Assembly: GCF_900162815.1 (NCBI RefSeq)
Contig: NZ_FUGD01000075.1
Span: 1-54,285, forward strand
From: Psychrobacter pasteurii
GTDB taxonomy: Bacteria > Pseudomonadota > Gammaproteobacteria > Pseudomonadales > Moraxellaceae
DNA: 54,285 bases
Direction of reading: 5' to 3'
Under the pieces are notes generated by a model. It searched no databases. It was not told where the DNA came from and saw only the letters and a program-made list of their open reading frames with translations. Position 1 is the stretch's first letter; every line of letters starts with the position of its first letter. A program made the translations under genes and the position numbers. Below are positions 51,155-54,285 of the stretch, in pieces.

Positions 51155-51164
51155 CGGGTTTTTT
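51142..51164 (+). terminator. terminator overlapping the end of the second lysis membrane gene
   Basis: Stem CCCGC / GCGGG, seven-base loop, six T. The stop codon lies in the loop. Confidence 0.8.
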
Positions 51165-51183
51165 ATATATAAAGGATTTAAAA

Positions 51184-51678
51184 ATGAGCAAATTTAATGA
51201 GTTTTTTGATAGATTAATGCAGCACGAAGGCGGTTATGTTAACCACCCTAATGATCCGGGTGGCGAAACAATGTGGGGTGTAACTAAGCGAGTTGCACAG
51301 GCGCATGGGTATTATGGGCCTATGCGACAATTACCAAAAAGTAAAGCCAGGGAGATAGCAACGACATCATACTGGTTAGCAGTTAGAGGTGATGATTTAC
51401 CACCGGCTGTGGCTTGGCAGTTAGTGGATGCAGCATACAACCATGGGAACCGTAATGCGGTTAAGTTTTTACAACGTGCTGTTGGTGTGAATGATGACGG
51501 TATTATTGGGCCGCGTACACTTGCTGCTGTTAATAGCAAAGATAAAAACGATGTTATCTTGCTATTCAATGCTGAGCGCTTAGAGTTTTATACAAGACTT
51601 AGAACATGGGCCACTTTTGGTCGTGGCTGGGCTAGACGTATTGTTGGTAATCTTAAGTATGCTGCCAAAGATAATTAG
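51184..51678 (+). CDS. endolysin, glycosyl hydrolase 108 family
   Basis: 164 residues. The catalytic segment LMQHEGGYVNHPNDPGGETMWGVTKR (11-36) has Glu15 as the catalytic acid. The C-terminal peptidoglycan-binding part (about 90-160) includes VGVNDDGIIGPRTLAAVN. It cleaves the N-acetylmuramyl-N-acetylglucosamine bond to release phage. No signal peptide, so release depends on the holin-like proteins upstream. Last gene of the prophage. Confidence 0.94.
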   Translation: MSKFNEFFDRLMQHEGGYVNHPNDPGGETMWGVTKRVAQAHGYYGPMRQLPKSKAREIATTSYWLAVRGDDLPPAVAWQLVDAAYNHGNRNAVKFLQRAVGVNDDGIIGPRTLAAVNSKDKNDVILLFNAERLEFYTRLRTWATFGRGWARRIVGNLKYAAKDN

Positions 51679-51725
51679 AATGACATGCTTTTAAGTAAAA
51701 TCACGTCAAAATCCTGTCATAAAAA

Positions 51726-51747
51726 AAGCCCCTCTGTTGAGGGGCTT
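51726..51747. terminator. phage-borne terminator between the endolysin gene and ssrA
   Basis: Perfect 9-bp stem AAGCCCCTC / GAGGGGCTT with a TGTT loop. The A-run at 51721-51727 makes a T-run on the minus strand, so it now serves as the ssrA terminator, replacing the displaced one at 10944-10974. The plus-strand T-run is weaker. Confidence 0.82.
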
Positions 51748-51763
51748 GATTTTATTACTAATA

Positions 51764-51793
51764 TTTGGTGGAGATGGCGGGAGTTGAACCCGC
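51764..51793. repeat. attR core
   Basis: Perfect copy of 10982-11011; forms the last 28 bases of ssrA plus two bases beyond its CCA end. Confidence 0.95.
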
Positions 51794-52123
51794 GTCCGCC
51801 AGCACTACGCTCATGAATCTACATGTTTAGGGTCTGTCTTTGGCTTTAACCCGCACCGAACCGACAGTCAGGTTGGATAGGGCGATCCTTTAAGTTTGAA
51901 CCCAAACAACTAAGGCAGTTGTTTGAGCGAACCCATATGCGTGCGCTTCAACTCGTCTAACCCACTATGGGTAAAGGGCAGAGGAGTAAGCAGGGTTTAA
52001 GCTGCTAGAGCGTAAGTTTCGTCGTTTGCGACTATAACAATATATGTTTGATTTACGAGAGGACATATACTCTCGACATGCATCATTGAGTTTCATCACC
52101 AGCGTCGAAGCCAGAACATCCCC
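51766..52123 (-). ncRNA. ssrA: transfer-messenger RNA (tmRNA)
   Basis: Rescues stalled ribosomes, adding a degradation tag. The RNA is 358 nt, from GGGGATGTTCTGGC to an encoded CCA end. The 5' GGGGAUG pairs with 3' CAUCUCC to form the acceptor stem. The tag frame (51997-52029) reads A N D E T Y A L A A and stops, the tag known from Acinetobacter. Its 3' end is provided by attR, so the gene stays intact after prophage integration. Transcription is from the promoter at 52137-52165. Confidence 0.96.
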
Positions 52124-52136
52124 AATGGAACGAGAC

Positions 52137-52165
52137 ATTATATAACTAAATTCAGATTAGCACAA
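52137..52165 (-). promoter_or_regulatory. ssrA promoter
   Basis: Minus-strand -35 TTGTGC (52160-52165), 17-bp spacer, perfect -10 TATAAT (52137-52142). Thirteen bases separate it from the mature 5' end, so a short processed leader is likely. Confidence 0.82.
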
Positions 52166-52240
52166 GATTACCTTGGCAAATCTTACATAACGTAACATAT
52201 TGATAAATTTAGCTAAATAAGTTGTTTTGATCATAAAAAA

Positions 52241-52258
52241 AGTCAGCCGAAGCTGACT
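52241..52258. terminator. bidirectional terminator after rplI
   Basis: Perfect 7-bp stem AGTCAGC / GCTGACT with a CGAA tetraloop, seven A before it and six T after it. Confidence 0.9.
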
Positions 52259-52290
52259 TTTTTAACAACTAAACTGTTGTAGGGCAGTAA

Positions 52291-52788
52291 TTACTCTGCG
52301 TCTTCTTCAGTTTCTTGCTGTTGTGCAGCTTCTACATCACCATCTTCAGAAAGAATAGTAACTAAGATGCTAGCAAAGATGTCGTGGTGAAGTTGGATGT
52401 CAACGTTGTATTCACCAACCTGACGTAAAGTACCTTCAGGTAACTTAACTTCAGAACGGTCAACTTCAAGGCCAGACTTGGTTAGAGCATCAGCGATATC
52501 GCGAGTACCGATAGAACCGAATAGCTTACCGTCTTCACCAGATTTAGCGCGCATGATAACGTTAACGTCAGTTAAAGCGTCAGCACGTTTTTGTGCAGCG
52601 GCTAATTCTTCAGCTTCGATAGCTTCAAGTTCAGCACGACGAGCTTCAAATTTCTCAACGTTAGCTGGAGTAGCTGGTAAAGCTTTACCTTGAGGGATTA
52701 AGTAGTTACGACCGTAACCTGATTTTACATCGACAGTTTCGCCAAGTTTACCAAGGTTGACGATACGCTGTAATAAAATAACTTGCAT
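52291..52788 (-). CDS. rplI: 50S ribosomal protein L9
   Basis: 165 residues, with the signature [40 protein letters not shown] start (GYGRNYLIP at about 25). The long connecting helix (about 42-72) and C-terminal domain ([14 protein letters not shown], about 90-103) follow. An acidic tail ([18 protein letters not shown]) adds about 15 residues to the usual 150. Binds 23S rRNA near L1. Last gene of rpsF-rpsR-rplI. Confidence 0.98.
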   Translation of the reverse strand: MQVILLQRIVNLGKLGETVDVKSGYGRNYLIPQGKALPATPANVEKFEARRAELEAIEAEELAAAQKRADALTDVNVIMRAKSGEDGKLFGSIGTRDIADALTKSGLEVDRSEVKLPEGTLRQVGEYNVDIQLHHDIFASILVTILSEDGDVEAAQQQETEEDAE

Positions 52789-52807
52789 GAGTCACTCCTA
52801 AGTTGGC

Positions 52808-53035
52808 TTACTGATGATTGTCAGTGTATGGTAGCAATGCTAAGTAACGAGCTTGTTTGATAGCAGTTGCTAATTGACGCTGATATTTGTTAGACGTACC
52901 AGTGATACGGCTTGGAACAATTTTACCATTGTCACTGATGTATTGTTTTAGTAGCTCAACATCTTTATAGTCAATGTGAGTGATACCTTCAGCGGTAAAA
53001 CGGCAAAATTTGCGACGGCGATAAAAACGTGCCAT
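52808..53035 (-). CDS. rpsR: 30S ribosomal protein S18
   Basis: 75 residues, the usual length. [12 protein letters not shown] and [37 protein letters not shown] core are diagnostic ([11 protein letters not shown] at about 37-47). It pairs with S6 on 16S rRNA. Preceded by GGAGAA for ATG 53035. Middle gene of the operon. Confidence 0.98.
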   Translation of the reverse strand: MARFYRRRKFCRFTAEGITHIDYKDVELLKQYISDNGKIVPSRITGTSNKYQRQLATAIKQARYLALLPYTDNHQ

Positions 53036-53061
53036 GGATCTTCTCCTTAAATGAGCTTAAA

Positions 53062-53466
53062 TTATTCGTCAGAATCGTCGTTAGACTCATCATCCTGATC
53101 GTTGTCTGAGTTTTCGCTACGTGGAGCTTTACGGGCACGCTTCTCATCAGCACTTTTCGCTAATTGTGAAGGCTCAGTAATAGCGTCGTCACGACGAACA
53201 ACTAGGCTACGGATGATAGCGTCGTTATAACGGAATAGCTCTTCAAGCTCTTCTAGAGTTGCACCATCACACTCAATGTTGAATAAAACATAGTGTGCTT
53301 TATGGATTTTGTTGATTGGGTAAGCCAATTGACGACGGCCCCAGTCTTCCAGACGATGAACCATACCATTGTTGTCTTGAACTAATTTGATATATCGCTC
53401 AACCATTCCGACTACTTGGTCGCTTTGGTCAGGGTGTACGATAAGCACCACTTCGTAATGTCTCAT
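53062..53466 (-). CDS. rpsF: 30S ribosomal protein S6
   Basis: 134 residues. [18 protein letters not shown] start, [20 protein letters not shown] (about 41-60) and VLFNIECDG are conserved. The C-terminus (about 98-134) is an acidic/serine-rich tail. Its ribosome binding site AAGGAG (53473-53478) sits inside a stem-loop likely to bind the S6:S18 complex. First gene of the operon; rpsR follows after 26 bp. Confidence 0.98.
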   Translation of the reverse strand: MRHYEVVLIVHPDQSDQVVGMVERYIKLVQDNNGMVHRLEDWGRRQLAYPINKIHKAHYVLFNIECDGATLEELEELFRYNDAIIRSLVVRRDDAITEPSQLAKSADEKRARKAPRSENSDNDQDDESNDDSDE

Positions 53467-53472
53467 TTAGGA

Positions 53473-53518
53473 CTCCTTACGGATTAGTAGCCATTGACCC
53501 CATGTCAACAGCAAGGAG
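53473..53518 (-). promoter_or_regulatory. probable S6:S18 autoregulatory leader of rpsF
   Basis: On the minus strand CUCCUU (53518-53513) can pair with AAGGAG (53478-53473), the ribosome binding site. Inside is a 9-bp hairpin GCUGUUGAC / GUCAAUGGC (two G-U pairs), and a CCG (53482-53480) lies on its 3' side just before AAGGAG. A CCG beside such a hairpin is the mark of the known S6:S18 leader motif. Binding would hide the ribosome binding site. Confidence 0.7.
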
Positions 53519-53772
53519 ATTTATAGCAGATACTTAGTACTTATTTTAGTTAATTAGTTAAATAAGGGGTATCTACATTGAAATAAATTGGTGTTACTAT
53601 TTACAAGCTAACAATAAATTTACTAATTGCTATAAAGCGCCGGATTATAACAGTTAATCCTTTTTTTAACAAGCTTTGTATCAAATGATTTCAATACTCA
53701 ATATCTGATTGAGACTCGCCTAAAAAATGTTTACAGTAACCTGCTGACAACATCTTCAATATTTTATCACCA
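53519..53772. other. upstream region of rpsF, no gene
   Basis: AT-rich, no convincing frame. A TATAAA box on the minus strand (53520-53525) may be the rpsF -10 element, but no good -35 element is seen. Confidence 0.4.
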
Positions 53773-54285
53773 GTCGCCGTAAAACCACCCACTTCAGGGA
53801 GTGGATATAAGGCGACACACACTGTCGTAAGAAGTCGTTAAAGGGTTGTAAGCTAAAATTAATCTTGCCATACTAAGCATATGAAAACCCTCAAGCTACG
53901 CATTAAAGACAAACACATAAAAGAGCTGAATCAGCTAAGCGGTTCAGTGAACTTTGTGTGGAACTATATTAATGCACTTTGCTTTGAGCATCTAAAACGT
54001 ACCGGTAAGTACTTTTCAGCCTATGATTTAAACCAGTACACCAAAGGTAGCGGTGAATATTTAGGATTACACAGTCAGACCTTACAGACTATCAATGAGA
54101 CACACGCTAAATCACGTAAACAATTTAAAAAAGCCAAGCTTAGCTGGCGCAGCAACCGTCCTGATGCCAAACGTAAATCACTGGGTTGGATACCTTTTAA
54201 AAAATCTGCTATCAAGTATTTGCAAACAAGACAGACAGGTAAGAAGGCACTTAAATCAACCCTACAGCTATCGCTATCTAAAGGT
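53773..54285 (+). mobile_element. left part of an IS200/IS605-type element
   Basis: The element begins near 53773, where GTCGCC (53773-53778) and GGCGAC (53811-53816) form an outer stem around a CCACT/AGTGG hairpin (53789-53804). Subterminal hairpins of this type are usual for IS200/IS605 ends. The tnpB gene follows and runs past the window edge. The exact left end is inferred. Confidence 0.65.
53881..54285 (+). CDS. tnpB: TnpB, IS200/IS605 RNA-guided nuclease (N-terminal part)
   Basis: A frame from ATG 53881 to the window edge gives 135 residues with no stop. MKTLKLRIKDKH, SGSVNFVWNYINALC and LGLHSQTLQTINETHAKSRKQFKKAK fit the N-terminal (Wed/REC-like) part of TnpB/IscB-related IS605 proteins. 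The RuvC and zinc-finger parts lie outside the window, so its integrity is unknown. No tnpA is seen to the left, so it may be a tnpB-only element. Confidence 0.82.
   Translation, partial: MKTLKLRIKDKHIKELNQLSGSVNFVWNYINALCFEHLKRTGKYFSAYDLNQYTKGSGEYLGLHSQTLQTINETHAKSRKQFKKAKLSWRSNRPDAKRKSLGWIPFKKSAIKYLQTRQTGKKALKSTLQLSLSKG

Larger units (their letters stand above)
10982..51793. mobile_element. complete lambda-like siphoviral prophage in ssrA
   Basis: Bounded by a perfect 30-bp direct repeat (10982-11011 and 51764-51793) that is the 3' end of ssrA. It contains integrase, immunity region, replication genes with origin, HK97-type packaging/head genes, lambda-type tail genes and lysis genes, in canonical order and without visible frameshifts or stop codons in core genes. 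This suggests an intact, possibly inducible phage of about 40.8 kb. Confidence 0.95.

Overview
This window looks like the chromosome of a Moraxellaceae gammaproteobacterium, most likely Psychrobacter. The reasons are moderate G+C, the trpGDC order, a tmRNA tag reading ANDETYALAA (the Acinetobacter/Psychrobacter type), and the overall look of the proteins. The species call is inference; no database was searched. About 13.5 kb of host DNA surrounds one apparently complete 40.8 kb prophage. Pieces of two insertion sequences lie at the window edges.

Left host segment (1-10981): the 3' end of an IS3-family element; an MscS-type channel; a minus-strand group of trpG-trpD-trpC followed by a Smr-domain gene; glnA behind a textbook sigma-54 promoter with an NtrC-type palindrome; a SIMPL-domain periplasmic protein; the 4.5S SRP RNA (ffs) with its own promoter; cinA; and a membrane-anchored glutaredoxin-like protein.

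Prophage (10982-51793): a lambda-like siphovirus integrated into the 3' end of ssrA. A perfect 30-bp direct repeat marks attL and attR. The leftward operon (15523 to 11135) holds small early genes ending in xis and int. The immunity region has a LexA/CI-like repressor, a YdaS/Cro-like protein and a CII-like protein. Two operator clusters, each of three copies of an ATAGTTTAAACTAT-type palindrome, lie at about 15566-15623 (OL-like) and 19196-19256 (OR-like). Between the repressor and OL, where lambda carries rexAB, sits a three-gene cassette: a STAS/HATPase fusion, a STAS-like DUF4325 protein and a membrane-anchored protein. A small secreted YdcA-like protein lies next to it. The rightward early operon encodes an AntA/KilAC antirepressor, an O-like initiator with five origin iterons inside its gene, a P-like protein, a VRR-NUC nuclease and small proteins. 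A TPR plus HEPN-like gene pair with its own terminator precedes the late genes. The late operon has an HK97-type head module (HNH, terS, terL, portal, ClpP-like protease, major capsid, connectors) and a lambda-type tail (tail tube, G/G-T chaperones made by -1 frameshifting, tape measure, M, fibre, L, K, I, J). It ends with two holin-like membrane proteins and a GH108 endolysin. Intrinsic terminators recur between the structural genes, often just before the next ribosome binding site, which suggests an antitermination-driven late operon.

Right host segment (51766-54285, minus strand): intact ssrA, whose 3' end is supplied by the attR repeat, then the ribosomal operon rpsF-rpsR-rplI with a probable S6:S18 autoregulatory leader. 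The left end of an IS200/IS605-type element with the start of tnpB runs off the window.

The strongest candidates for undescribed biology are the rexAB-position STAS/HATPase cassette, the TPR/HEPN pair, and the six-operator immunity circuit.
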